Below are positions 41,939 through 50,513 of a DNA stretch of 64,000 bases, in pieces. Every line of letters begins with the position of its first letter. The first letter of the stretch is position 1. The stretch comes from Bradyrhizobium sp. WSM3983. GTDB taxonomy: Bacteria; Pseudomonadota; Alphaproteobacteria; Rhizobiales; Xanthobacteraceae. The stretch lies in the NCBI RefSeq assembly GCF_000473045.1, contig NZ_AXAY01000010.1, positions 1 to 64,000 on the forward strand, in the 5' to 3' direction. The translations under genes and the position numbers were made by a program. Under the pieces are notes generated by a model. It was not told where the DNA came from, searched no databases, and saw only the letters and a list, made by a program, of their open reading frames with translations.

Positions 41939-42295
41939 ATGATCGAACCGAAGCTCGAAGTTCCGGCCGAACTGCGTGACCTGGCTGAGAAAACCATCGA
42001 CCAGGCCGAGAAGGCATTCGGCATGTTTTTCGATGCCGCCACCAAATCGATGTCGTCCGTTCCCGGAGCGAGTGCGGACGTATCCAAGCAGGCGCTCGCC
42101 TTCACCGAGCAGAACATGAAAGCGGCATTCGAACACGCTCGCAAGCTGGTTCACGCAACCGATCTTCAGGAAGCGATGCGAATCCAGTCCGAGTTCCTGC
42201 GCAGTCAGTTCACCAATGCCGGCGATCACATGCGTCAGATGACCGGCAACTTCATGCAGCCCGGCAAGGGAAATCCTGACAAGGGAAAGTTCTGA
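41939..42295 (+). CDS. Phasin family protein
   Basis: The 118-residue protein has the alphaproteobacterial phasin pattern: VPAELRDLAEKTIDQAEKAF, an amphipathic middle, FTEQNMKAAFEHARKLVHA and EAMRIQSEFLRSQF. It should be largely helical and able to form coiled coils. Phasins coat polyhydroxybutyrate granules, though some are membrane- or stress-associated. GAGGGAGGA lies upstream of the ATG at 41939, which is clearly preferred over the longer frame from 41789. A bidirectional hairpin follows at 42426. Confidence 0.88.
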   Translation: MIEPKLEVPAELRDLAEKTIDQAEKAFGMFFDAATKSMSSVPGASADVSKQALAFTEQNMKAAFEHARKLVHATDLQEAMRIQSEFLRSQFTNAGDHMRQMTGNFMQPGKGNPDKGKF

Positions 42296-42425
42296 TCTCC
42301 CGCGCAGCGGCCGTGTGCTTACAAATAGATCTTGCGCAGTGGCGCGCTGCGCATTTCAATTCCGGTGCAGGTCCATGATGGGCCACCGGATGAACCTCAT
42401 TCGCCGTCCGTCATCCTTTCTGCTG

Positions 42426-42452
42426 ATCCCTGCCGGTTCACCCGGCAGGGAT
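42426..42452. terminator. Bidirectional terminator hairpin
   Basis: ATCCCTGCCGG (42426-42436) pairs with CCGGCAGGGAT (42442-42452), an 11-base perfect stem with a five-base loop. It lies between the convergent phasin and cytochrome c genes. Confidence 0.65.
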
Positions 42453-42477
42453 TTGCAGTTTGAGGGCTTGGCGCGGC

Positions 42478-42798
42478 CTATTGGCGCAGCGATCCGATAT
42501 AGGCGGCAATGTCGGCGGCTTCGATCCGGCTCAAGGGAAAGTTCGGCATTTTCGGATGCGGGTCGAGCAGGAAGAAGGCGAGTCTCTCCGGGCTGAAATC
42601 AGGCCTGCGCGCAACCGATGCGAAGGAGGGCACGTCGGCGCTGGCCTGGGTCTGGCTGCTCGCCACGACATGACAGCTCGCGCACCAGTGCCGGGCGAGA
42701 TCGGCGCCGTGATCGGCGTCAGCCGCGAGAGTGGGCGACGTACTGAGGCCCGAGACTGTCGCGACCAGAAGCCTAACTCGTCTCACGTGTTCGCGCAT
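42478..42798 (-). CDS. Small periplasmic class I cytochrome c
   Basis: The 106-residue protein has a signal peptide (residues about 1-26), the heme-binding motif CASCH (Cys39, Cys42, His43) and a probable Met ligand in HPKMPNFPLS (Met84). The final AADIAAYIGSLRQ is the usual C-terminal helix. It is an electron carrier in the periplasm. There is no operon partner, and its redox partner cannot be told from context. Confidence 0.85.
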   Translation of the reverse strand: MREHVRRVRLLVATVSGLSTSPTLAADADHGADLARHWCASCHVVASSQTQASADVPSFASVARRPDFSPERLAFFLLDPHPKMPNFPLSRIEAADIAAYIGSLRQ

Positions 42799-43088
42799 CT
42801 GATCCCCTGTCTAAATTCGATTGCGGACCATGTACCTAGCCGCAGCACGATCCCGGAAATTGCGAGAGGTCGATGCGGGCGATGATCGACCGCAGCAGCT
42901 TGCGAGCCGAACGATAGAAATGGCGTACGAACCCGGGCACCCGCGCCGGAGGCAGACCAAGGCCTCGAGTATCAAGGCTCGCCGTATCAAGCCTTTCGAT
43001 ATGGTGCGACACGTGCCTCTCCCATGCTGTACCGCCCTTCTATTGTGGCCGGCATGGAGCTGCGTTGATCTGCCGCAAAGCGTCCCGG

Positions 43089-43919
43089 CTAGTAGTCGCC
43101 GGGGTTCATGATCATCGGGGTGGTTGTATCGGCCGGCGCGAGCGCGCTGCTGGCACTGTCGCGCAGGAAGCGGTCAAGTGTCGCCTGGATCTTCTCCTTG
43201 ACCGAGCCGGGCCCGCGATCGCTCATCTCGGTATGCTGCGCACCAGTATGGATGATGTCGATGCCGCGCGCCTTGGCCTCTTCGGGCGTCGGCAGCACGC
43301 CGGGGTCGGTCTGGAAATGCGGATCCTTGGAGCGGAACGACAGGATCTTCATGCGGTCGTTGAGCACGAAGGGCACCCTGAGATTGTCGAGCGTGATCAC
43401 CTTCGACACGAGTTCGGGATGCTGCTGGGCGACATACATCGAGACGTCGCCGCCGTTGGAATGACCGACTAGCGTGATGTGATCGTAGTCAGCGTTCTCC
43501 TGTCGCCCCTTCAACGTGTTCAGCACGTAGAGGATGTTGGCCTCGCAACGCATATAGACCTCGCGCCGGCCGACATATTTCTGGCCGACACGGGTCATCA
43601 GGGGCGGATCGCTCGGCAGATCCTGCTGGATGCTGGCAACGAGATAGCCGCGCGCGGCAAGCACGTTGGCGAGGAAGGAATACTCGGTGGCCTTGACCGT
43701 GTTGCCGTTGCTGATGATGGCGACCGGAAGCTTCCACAGGCCAAGATTGGCCTTGGTCTCGTAGTCCCGCCGCACCGCGATCTCGACCGAGATCGGCCGC
43801 TGGCGCGCGGCGTCGAACAAGGACAGCATCTCGTGACGGATTGCGAATTTGCTGACGACGACATATTGGCCCGCCGCAAGGACGCAGAGAAAGGCCAGGA
43901 TTGCAAACACCCTCTTCAT
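43089..43919 (-). CDS. Secreted or membrane-anchored alpha/beta hydrolase
   Basis: The 276-residue protein starts with a hydrophobic leader (MKRVFAILAFLCVLAAGQYVVV) that could be a signal or an anchor. The hydrolase core has the nucleophile elbow GHSNGGD, an oxyanion region around VAIISNGN, and a late histidine in HTGAQHTEMSD. It resembles dienelactone-hydrolase/platelet-activating-factor acetylhydrolase-type enzymes. The substrate is unknown. It is monocistronic, with about 140 bases before the divergent side of the TpsB gene end. Confidence 0.75.
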   Translation of the reverse strand: MKRVFAILAFLCVLAAGQYVVVSKFAIRHEMLSLFDAARQRPISVEIAVRRDYETKANLGLWKLPVAIISNGNTVKATEYSFLANVLAARGYLVASIQQDLPSDPPLMTRVGQKYVGRREVYMRCEANILYVLNTLKGRQENADYDHITLVGHSNGGDVSMYVAQQHPELVSKVITLDNLRVPFVLNDRMKILSFRSKDPHFQTDPGVLPTPEEAKARGIDIIHTGAQHTEMSDRGPGSVKEKIQATLDRFLRDSASSALAPADTTTPMIMNPGDY

Positions 43920-44061
43920 GGTTCCGTCTCAATCACTTTTGACTGAACATGGCCATTGAAAACGTCCGGATCGAGCGATCGTGAGCACGTTACGGGATTA
44001 AATTTAGGCAAGTTTGTGAGAAGGACCCCAAAAGGGCCGGATCGAGGCGAGGATCGCGCGG

Positions 44062-45858
44062 CTAGAGGCAGCCGCCTCTGCCGCGTTCGGGGCAAAGCCT
44101 GAACGCGCTCGACAGGGTGAACAGGAAGCGCGGGCTGCGGCGCTCATTGTCCGGCGCCCGGTAGCTCAGGGGTACGGCCACGCCGAAATCCGCCTGGAAA
44201 TCTTGTGGCAGGAAGAACCGTACGCCGGCACCGGCCGACGTCAGCGCCAGGCCGTCGCTCAGCCGGTAACCGTCGTTCCAGACTGCGCCTGCGTCGCCGA
44301 AAGCGTAGAGCTGGTAGCCGCTCCAGTAGCGGAAATTGAGCTGGTGGTCGAAGTGCAGCTCGAGCGAGCCGGCAAGACCGTTGTCGCCACTGATCTCGGC
44401 CGCACCATAGCCGCGGCCGAAGGCTGCGCCGCCGAGATAGAATTGCTGGGAGGTGAATAATGGCCGCGACGCGGTCTGGCTCGCCGCAGACAGCTTGAGC
44501 GACCAGGCGTCATTGAGGGTTTGGTAGCGCGTGAACCAGAAATTCAGCACCGAGAAATTCGAGGACGCGCCGTTGCGTGACAACAGATCATCGTCGAAAT
44601 GCGAGGCGCCGAAGACGTCGAGGCCCTGGCGAAAGGTCATCGTCGCGTAGTTGGTGCCGCCGAAGCGATCCTGGAGGCGGTAGTCGGCGGTGAGGCTCGC
44701 GGTCCTGATGTGGTCGTTGTACCAGGGGCCGTAGAGATCGTGCTCCGACACATTGCTGAAGGTCGCGGCCGCAGTCAGAGTCAGCGAGGAAGATTGCGAC
44801 TGGAGCGGGACGATGCTGGCACGCACCTCGAACGCCTCGGTCGTGGTGATGTCGCTGTCGAGGCGCCGGGCATCGCCCGGCCGGGCCGCGCTGTAGAGGA
44901 CGGATCCACCAAGCCGCACGCCGTCGACGCCGACCGGGGCGTCATAGGACAGCCGTGCGAAGCCGAGCTCGCGCGGATCGTTGGCAATGGTCGACAGGTT
45001 GACGGCGAGTGTGTCGCCGGGCGTGAGGTAGGAGTTGAAAGCGCCCGTCGCGTAAGTCTGCCACGGACCGACCGACGACGAGCCGAGATTGTCCTGGCCG
45101 AACGAGGTGAAGACATGCCAGGTCTTCAGATGGACAGTGAGGCGGAAGCGACCGGTCGCTCCGCCGATCTCCTCCAGCGCGGTATCAGTGATCCGAACAC
45201 CCGGCCTGCCGTTGATGAGGTAGAGCTGGCGTTCGAGCGTTGCCAGGCGCGACGGCTGCTCGGCCAGGACCGGTCCGAGCATCGGCCTCACGCCGAACTG
45301 CTCTGCGCCATCGCCTTTGAGCTCGGTCTCGACGATAGCGCCTTCGATCACCTGGATCCGGACACGGCCATCGGCGATGTCCTGCGGCGGCACGATCGCC
45401 CGGCTCAGATGGAATCCCTCGGCGCGGTAGAGATCACTGATTGCGCCGGCAATCGCGGCGAGGTCGGCTTGCGAGACCTTCTTGCCGAGATAGGTCTGGT
45501 AGACCGCGGCGATGCGATCGTGGGGGATGATGTGGGCGCTGCTGACGTTGATAGTGCGCAGCACGAACTGCGGCCTGGTATCCCCGCCGGTATTGAGCTG
45601 GCCGATCGAGGGCAGCTTCACCGGAGGCCGGCCCAGAGATTCCTGATCGGTTTGGTTCTCAAAATACTTCTCAGGCTGGCGCGGATCGAACCCCGGCTGG
45701 TTCGCCTGCTGCGCGAGCGCCTGCGGGATTCCCGTGAAGATCGGTGCCATCAGCACCAGCGCTGTAAGGAGATGCCGCTTCTCAACGCGCGCAACCAGCT
45801 GTTCTCCGTAGTATGACGGAGACGTGCCCATGAGCCGGTAAGGGTTCGTTAGCTGCAT
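44062..45858 (-). CDS. TpsB-type outer-membrane transporter (ShlB/FhaC/HecB family)
   Basis: The 598-residue protein has an N-terminal signal region (hydrophobic stretch around residues 29-48, ...PQALAQQ), a POTRA part (FVLRTINVSSAHIIP through GRVRIQVIEGAIVE) and a long beta-barrel with FGRGYGAAEISGDNGLAGSLEL, typical of two-partner secretion transporters. The last strand FLFTLSSAFRL is followed by a short tail with two cysteines rather than ending on the usual aromatic residue. No TpsA exoprotein gene is adjacent. The gene is divergent from a FecR-domain gene and a CHASE2 c-di-GMP enzyme. Confidence 0.85.
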   Translation of the reverse strand: MQLTNPYRLMGTSPSYYGEQLVARVEKRHLLTALVLMAPIFTGIPQALAQQANQPGFDPRQPEKYFENQTDQESLGRPPVKLPSIGQLNTGGDTRPQFVLRTINVSSAHIIPHDRIAAVYQTYLGKKVSQADLAAIAGAISDLYRAEGFHLSRAIVPPQDIADGRVRIQVIEGAIVETELKGDGAEQFGVRPMLGPVLAEQPSRLATLERQLYLINGRPGVRITDTALEEIGGATGRFRLTVHLKTWHVFTSFGQDNLGSSSVGPWQTYATGAFNSYLTPGDTLAVNLSTIANDPRELGFARLSYDAPVGVDGVRLGGSVLYSAARPGDARRLDSDITTTEAFEVRASIVPLQSQSSSLTLTAAATFSNVSEHDLYGPWYNDHIRTASLTADYRLQDRFGGTNYATMTFRQGLDVFGASHFDDDLLSRNGASSNFSVLNFWFTRYQTLNDAWSLKLSAASQTASRPLFTSQQFYLGGAAFGRGYGAAEISGDNGLAGSLELHFDHQLNFRYWSGYQLYAFGDAGAVWNDGYRLSDGLALTSAGAGVRFFLPQDFQADFGVAVPLSYRAPDNERRSPRFLFTLSSAFRLCPERGRGGCL

Positions 45859-45988
45859 GATTTCTCATAGTTTTTTATGGTCAATGAACCGTTAATGCGG
45901 CCGCTCCGCTGTCCTCGTCCCGCTAAGTCTATGTTGAGTGATTTCGCATACGCCTCAGGACTGGCTGTAATGCGGACCGAGGATCGTC

Positions 45989-47182
45989 ATGCTGGGCAGA
46001 GTTGGAATGCGGTGCGCCGTTATGGCAGCGCTGATCCTGGGGACGGCGTCCGGTGCATCCGCTGCGGATGACGGCGTCTGGTCGGTCAGCAAGTCATCGG
46101 GCGAGGTCTGGCTCGCGACCAATGGCGCGCAGCAGGTGTCGCTGAACCAGGAAGAGACGCTGAAGCCGGGCGATACCATTCGCACCGGGCGCAACGGCCG
46201 CGTGCTGCTCGTTCGCGGCGAAGAGACGATTTTGATCTCTCCCAACTCGGTGGTCGGCGTGCCGGCCGAGAAGAAGGAGGGACTTTCGACCACCATCATC
46301 CAGCAGGCGGGTTCGATCCTGCTCGAGGTCGAGAAGCGCAACGTCAAGCATTTCGAGGTCGAGACGCCTTATCTTGCTGCGGTGGTCAAGGGCACGCATT
46401 TCAGCGTCACGGTGGGGGCAGGCAGCACCAAGGTTGGCGTGCTCCGCGGCCAGGTTGAGGTCTCCGATTTCAAGACCGGCCAGATCGCCCAGGTCATGCC
46501 GGGACAGGTGGCCACCGCCTTTGAGCACGGCAAGCCCGGTCTCAGCTTGAGCGGCTCCGGCACGCTCAATCCAATCGAGCAAGGCAAGCCGCGCGCTTCG
46601 ACGATCGAGCGCGTCCCTGTGCCGAAGTCGGGCCTGCCGGTGCCGCGCAATGCGGCGAACGGCCATGCGATCCAGGCGCTCGGTACGATCGGCACCAAGA
46701 CGGCCGGCGGACCGACGCAATTGCGCCAGGCAAATGGAGCTCAGGCGCTCAAGACCGGCGTGGTACGCATTTCGAGTTCGCTTGGCGAGATCAAGCTGAA
46801 CTTCGACAAGGTCACGCATGGGCTCGCTCACGACGCCGTCGCGCCGGGGCGGGTGCGTAACGCGAATGCCAGCACCGACACGGTGTGGAGCGATAGCAAG
46901 TCGAGCACGACGACCACCGCCGCTAACAGCACCACCGTCACGGCAGTCACCGTGAGCAGCAGCGCACCCGCTTCCAGCGCCTCATCAACCTCATCGAGTG
47001 TGACGACGACAGTTGCGACCACCGTCGGGTCCACCATCGATGCGCTTAGCGGGAATTCCGGAAGCGGTGGGTCTGGCGCGACCGGCAACGGGAACGGCAA
47101 TAGCGGCAACGGCAACAACGGCAACGGAAACGGGAATGGCGGCAGCAACGGCAACCACTACGGTTGGTACAAGCATCACTAG
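45989..47182 (+). CDS. FecR-domain periplasmic protein with Ser/Thr and Gly/Asn-rich tail
   Basis: The 397-residue protein has a signal peptide (to about residue 25). A FecR domain follows (residues about 60-155: LKPGDTIRTGRNGRVLLVRGEETILISPNSVV, and VETPYLAAVVKGTHFSV). The C-terminal third is Ser/Thr-rich and then made of Gly/Asn repeats (GNGNG, GNNG, GNGG; bases 47080-47155), ending NHYGWYKHH. GAGG precedes the ATG. FecR domains next to CHASE2 sensors are a known pairing. It probably senses or presents something in the periplasm for the enzyme encoded 64 bases downstream. The low-complexity tail could be a surface-exposed or secreted part. Confidence 0.82.
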   Translation: MLGRVGMRCAVMAALILGTASGASAADDGVWSVSKSSGEVWLATNGAQQVSLNQEETLKPGDTIRTGRNGRVLLVRGEETILISPNSVVGVPAEKKEGLSTTIIQQAGSILLEVEKRNVKHFEVETPYLAAVVKGTHFSVTVGAGSTKVGVLRGQVEVSDFKTGQIAQVMPGQVATAFEHGKPGLSLSGSGTLNPIEQGKPRASTIERVPVPKSGLPVPRNAANGHAIQALGTIGTKTAGGPTQLRQANGAQALKTGVVRISSSLGEIKLNFDKVTHGLAHDAVAPGRVRNANASTDTVWSDSKSSTTTTAANSTTVTAVTVSSSAPASSASSTSSSVTTTVATTVGSTIDALSGNSGSGGSGATGNGNGNSGNGNNGNGNGNGGSNGNHYGWYKHH

Positions 47183-47246
47183 GACCGTGCCGTCGTCATA
47201 AAGGGGGAGCACTTGGCGGCGAGCGCCGCCAGTGCAGGGGAGCCAG

Positions 47247-49991
47247 GTGAAGCGCTATCGGCCACATATCCTTGTCGTGATCGCGCTGGCAGTCGTGCTG
47301 TCGACGGGATGGCACGGCTCGCTTCGCAACGCGCTCACCGACCTGCGTTTTGCGTGGGAGCCGCGCTCTGCGAGCGGCAACGTCGTCGTGGTGGCTATCG
47401 ACGCCCCCTCGATCGATCAGATCGGCGTGTGGCCCTGGCCGCGCAGCCTGCACGCTGACCTCCTGCACAGGCTCGAGGCCGCCGGCGCGCAGGACGTGGC
47501 TTTCGACATTGATTTCAGTTCGCCGTCCGATCCGGCCTCCGACGAGGCCTTCCTCAAGGCGCTTCGGGAGGTCGGCGGCTCGACAATCCTGCCGTCCTTT
47601 AAGCAGCCGACGCCCAATGGTGGTGCGGCTCACATCAATCGTCCGCTGAAGCCTTTCGGCAACCAGTCGTGGCCGGCTGTCGTCAATGTCGCGGTCGAGT
47701 CCGATGGGCTCGTTCGTCGCTATCCGGTCGGGGAGAAGCTCGGCGATGTGCAGATGCCGTCGATGGCCGTCTTGCTGGCCGGGCAGGACGCCAATCGGCG
47801 GCCGCCCTTCCTGATCGACTTCAGCATTCGGGCGGCGTCCATTCCGAGCGTTTCCTATGTCGACGTGCTCCGGGGAGACGCCGCGGCGCTCGACAAGCTG
47901 AGGGACAAGAAGGTCATTGTCGGTGCCACGGCACTCGAACTGGGCGACCGGTTCAGTGTTCCAAATGGCCGCATTGTCGCGGGGCCCGTCCTTCAGGCAT
48001 TGGCGGCAGAATCGGTCCTGCAGAACCGCATGTTGCGCTGGACGTCCGACGCCGGCATGATCGCCAGTCTCGGCGTGATCTGCCTGTTGATGATGTACTC
48101 ATGGCGCCGTGTCGCGCCGGGTGTCCGCGTCGCGATCCTGGTCGCGGCCGGAGCGGGCGTCGAACTGACTGCGGTTCTTGTACAGGAGCGTTGGCCGCTC
48201 GTCATCGACACGTCGCTATTCCACATCGCGATCGTCGCCTATCTCACGGCCATCGCGCTGGACGAGATCGATTTCCGCAGTCTGTTGGGACGCATCGCCG
48301 AAAGCCGCTTTCACCGTATCGCAATGTCGCTCGGCGATGGTCTTGTCTGCACCGACGAAGACCACCGGATCACGGTCTGGAATCCCGGCGCGAGCGCGAT
48401 CTTCGGCTATATGCCGACCGAAATCATCGGTCGCCCGTTTGAAATGCTTTGCGCGATCGCGACGGAAGCTGGCACAAAGACCTTTGCCATCCGCGACGCC
48501 GCGCGGCAGGCACTTCTGATCCCCGGCGGGGCCATCGTCGTGGAGTTCGAGGGCCGGCGCAAGAATGGCGAAACCTTCCCGGTCGAGGCGAGCTTCTCGG
48601 GTTGGCAGGGAACGGAGGGCTTCCAATACGGCGCGATCCTGCGCGACATCTCCGTGCGCAAGTGCGAGGCCGAGCGCGTCAGATATCTTGCCGAATATGA
48701 TGCGCTGACCGGTCTTGCCAACCGCAATACGCTCCATGCGAGGCTGTCGAGCCTGATCATCGCGGCGGAGCGGCGGTCCTCCGAGGCCGCACTGCTCGTG
48801 CTTGGGCTCGATGGCTTTCAGCGCATCAATGATATGCTCGGACATTCGGCCGGCGACCTCGTGCTGCAGGCTGTCGCCGAGCGCCTGCGGACCGAGGTCG
48901 ATGGCAAGGCGATCGTCGCCCGCCTCGGCGGCGACGAGTTTGCGATGGCGCTGAATTGCGCGGAGAGCGACGAGCCGATTGCCGCGTTCGCCGAGCGAAT
49001 TGCGCGCGCATTTGAGGCGCCGCTCGTGACGGGAACGCGCCAGCACCGCGTCAGGATCAGCATCGGCGTCGCGGTCTATCCGGAAGGCGGAAAGAACGCG
49101 GATGATCTCCTGAGCAACGGTCATCTGGCGCTGAGCCGCGCCAAGGCGACCCGGCGTGGCAGCCATGTGATCTTCGAGAGCACCATCAGGCAGGAGCTGG
49201 AGAGCCGGCTGACGCTGGAGAGTGAACTGGCGCATGCCGCGGACCGGGGTGAGTTCGAGCTGTTTTACCAGCCCCAGGTTCGCCTGATCGACGGCAGTCT
49301 GATTGGAGCCGAAGCGCTGATCCGCTGGCGGCACGCGGCGCGCGGCTATGTGTCACCCGGGGAGTTCATGCCAGTGGTGAATACCTCGGCACTGTCCGAG
49401 CGGATCGCGAACTGGGTGATGGAGACCGCCGGCCGGCAGGCGCGTGCGTGGGAGCTCTCGGGCAACGCTGTACGCGTTGCAATCAACCTCTCGCCCTCGC
49501 AGCTCCACTCCGGCGACCTAGCGCATTCGGTCGGGGAGTTGCTGAGGACGACGGGACTTACCCCTTCGCTGCTCGAGATCGAGGTCACCGAGGACATCCT
49601 GCTGCACGACGAGGGCCGGGTGCTCGACATGTTCAAGCGGATCCAGCAACTCGGCGTCCGCATCCTGTTCGACGACTTCGGAACGGGCTATGCAAGCCTG
49701 AGCTACCTGAAGAAGTTTCCGCTCGACGGGCTCAAGATCGACCGCTCGTTCGTGCTCGATCTGCTCACAGATTCCGATGACGCAGCGATCGTCGGCTCGA
49801 CCATCGGTCTCAGCAGGCAGCTCGGTCTTACGGTTGTTGCCGAAGGCATCGAGAATCGCGCTACCGCAGACTTCCTGGTCAGCATGGGCTGCGAGGAAGG
49901 GCAGGGTTACTTCTTCGGCCGTCCGATGCCTGCGGACGCGTTCGAAAAGCAATTTCTGGCGGTCGAGTTCGAAGCTGTCAGCGCTGCCTGA
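47247..49991 (+). CDS. CHASE2-PAS-GGDEF-EAL cyclic-di-GMP enzyme
   Basis: The 914-residue inner-membrane protein has a periplasmic CHASE2 sensor (about residues 30-265, with VVVVAIDAPSIDQIGVWPWPR), three hydrophobic segments (about 270-345), a PAS domain, a GGDEF domain with intact RLGGDEF, and an EAL domain. The EAL domain keeps its catalytic residues: AEALIRW, AINLSPSQL, EVTED, FDDFGTGYASL, LKIDRSF and AEGIENR. Both diguanylate cyclase and phosphodiesterase activity are possible. GTG at 47247 is preceded by AGGGGAG; a GTG 15 bases earlier is less likely. It lies downstream of the FecR gene and probably reads a periplasmic signal from it. Confidence 0.9.
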   Translation: MKRYRPHILVVIALAVVLSTGWHGSLRNALTDLRFAWEPRSASGNVVVVAIDAPSIDQIGVWPWPRSLHADLLHRLEAAGAQDVAFDIDFSSPSDPASDEAFLKALREVGGSTILPSFKQPTPNGGAAHINRPLKPFGNQSWPAVVNVAVESDGLVRRYPVGEKLGDVQMPSMAVLLAGQDANRRPPFLIDFSIRAASIPSVSYVDVLRGDAAALDKLRDKKVIVGATALELGDRFSVPNGRIVAGPVLQALAAESVLQNRMLRWTSDAGMIASLGVICLLMMYSWRRVAPGVRVAILVAAGAGVELTAVLVQERWPLVIDTSLFHIAIVAYLTAIALDEIDFRSLLGRIAESRFHRIAMSLGDGLVCTDEDHRITVWNPGASAIFGYMPTEIIGRPFEMLCAIATEAGTKTFAIRDAARQALLIPGGAIVVEFEGRRKNGETFPVEASFSGWQGTEGFQYGAILRDISVRKCEAERVRYLAEYDALTGLANRNTLHARLSSLIIAAERRSSEAALLVLGLDGFQRINDMLGHSAGDLVLQAVAERLRTEVDGKAIVARLGGDEFAMALNCAESDEPIAAFAERIARAFEAPLVTGTRQHRVRISIGVAVYPEGGKNADDLLSNGHLALSRAKATRRGSHVIFESTIRQELESRLTLESELAHAADRGEFELFYQPQVRLIDGSLIGAEALIRWRHAARGYVSPGEFMPVVNTSALSERIANWVMETAGRQARAWELSGNAVRVAINLSPSQLHSGDLAHSVGELLRTTGLTPSLLEIEVTEDILLHDEGRVLDMFKRIQQLGVRILFDDFGTGYASLSYLKKFPLDGLKIDRSFVLDLLTDSDDAAIVGSTIGLSRQLGLTVVAEGIENRATADFLVSMGCEEGQGYFFGRPMPADAFEKQFLAVEFEAVSAA

Positions 49992-50011
49992 ACGGTCTAG
50001 GTCTTCGACTG

Positions 50012-50272
50012 TCAGCGCCGGCGCGCAACCGCTACGCCAAAGAGGAAAGCCACGAACAGGCTGGCCAAGGGAGCTTCGCGCGTGATCGCCGCCACCGTCG
50101 AGAGCGGCCGTCCGGGCCTTCGCGCCTCGTCGATCGCGTAGGTGAGGCGATCGACGGCAGCACGCAAACCTCCGGCGACCTCGCCGATGGTGTGGGACAC
50201 GTCGGTCGCCGCATCAATGGCGCGCTCGGCCATGCCTGGCTGAGGATTAGGCTGCGGTATATCCGTGCTCAA
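50012..50272 (-). CDS. Small membrane-anchored helical protein
   Basis: The 86-residue product has a long amphipathic helix (MAERAIDAATDVSHTIGEVAGGLRAAVDRLTYAIDEARR) and a C-terminal hydrophobic segment (APLASLFVAFLFGVAVARRR), the pattern of ElaB/DUF883-type inner-membrane ribosome- or stress-associated proteins. The best start is TTG at 50272, with a strong GGAGG seven bases upstream; the ATG at 50233 lacks a ribosome site. The longer frame upstream contains a 48-base duplicated segment and looks non-coding. Confidence 0.65.
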   Translation of the reverse strand: MSTDIPQPNPQPGMAERAIDAATDVSHTIGEVAGGLRAAVDRLTYAIDEARRPGRPLSTVAAITREAPLASLFVAFLFGVAVARRR

Positions 50273-50310
50273 GCGCGACCTCCAGACCTGACGAAGAAAC
50301 TGAGGCCGGC

Positions 50311-50399
50311 ACCTTTGGCTATCCGCGCGTGCGCTCGTTTTGAACAGCGGGCCCGAAGACCTTTGGCTATCCGCGACAGGCGCCGTTTTGAACGGCGGG
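50311..50399. repeat. Tandem direct repeat, period 48
   Basis: Two 41-base copies (50311-50351 and 50359-50399) begin ACCTTTGGCTATCCGCG and end GTTTTGAACxGCGGG. They differ at a few inner positions and are spaced by seven bases. It lies in the promoter gap between a small membrane protein gene and arginase. Confidence 0.75.
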
Positions 50400-50513
50400 T
50401 GCCGGCCTTGCAGAGAAAATGCGGTGCGCGGGAGTTTGTTCCGGCTCCCCGTGAAACGACGGATGCGAATCTCTGTTACGCTGGTGCAGCCTTGCTGATC
50501 TGAGGAGATTGTC

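Noticed and set aside
50473-50486. TGGTGCAGCCTTGC upstream of arginase as a sigma-54 promoter
   Set aside because: GG and GC are one base too close (TGG-N7-TTGC), a spacing that sigma-54 does not tolerate.
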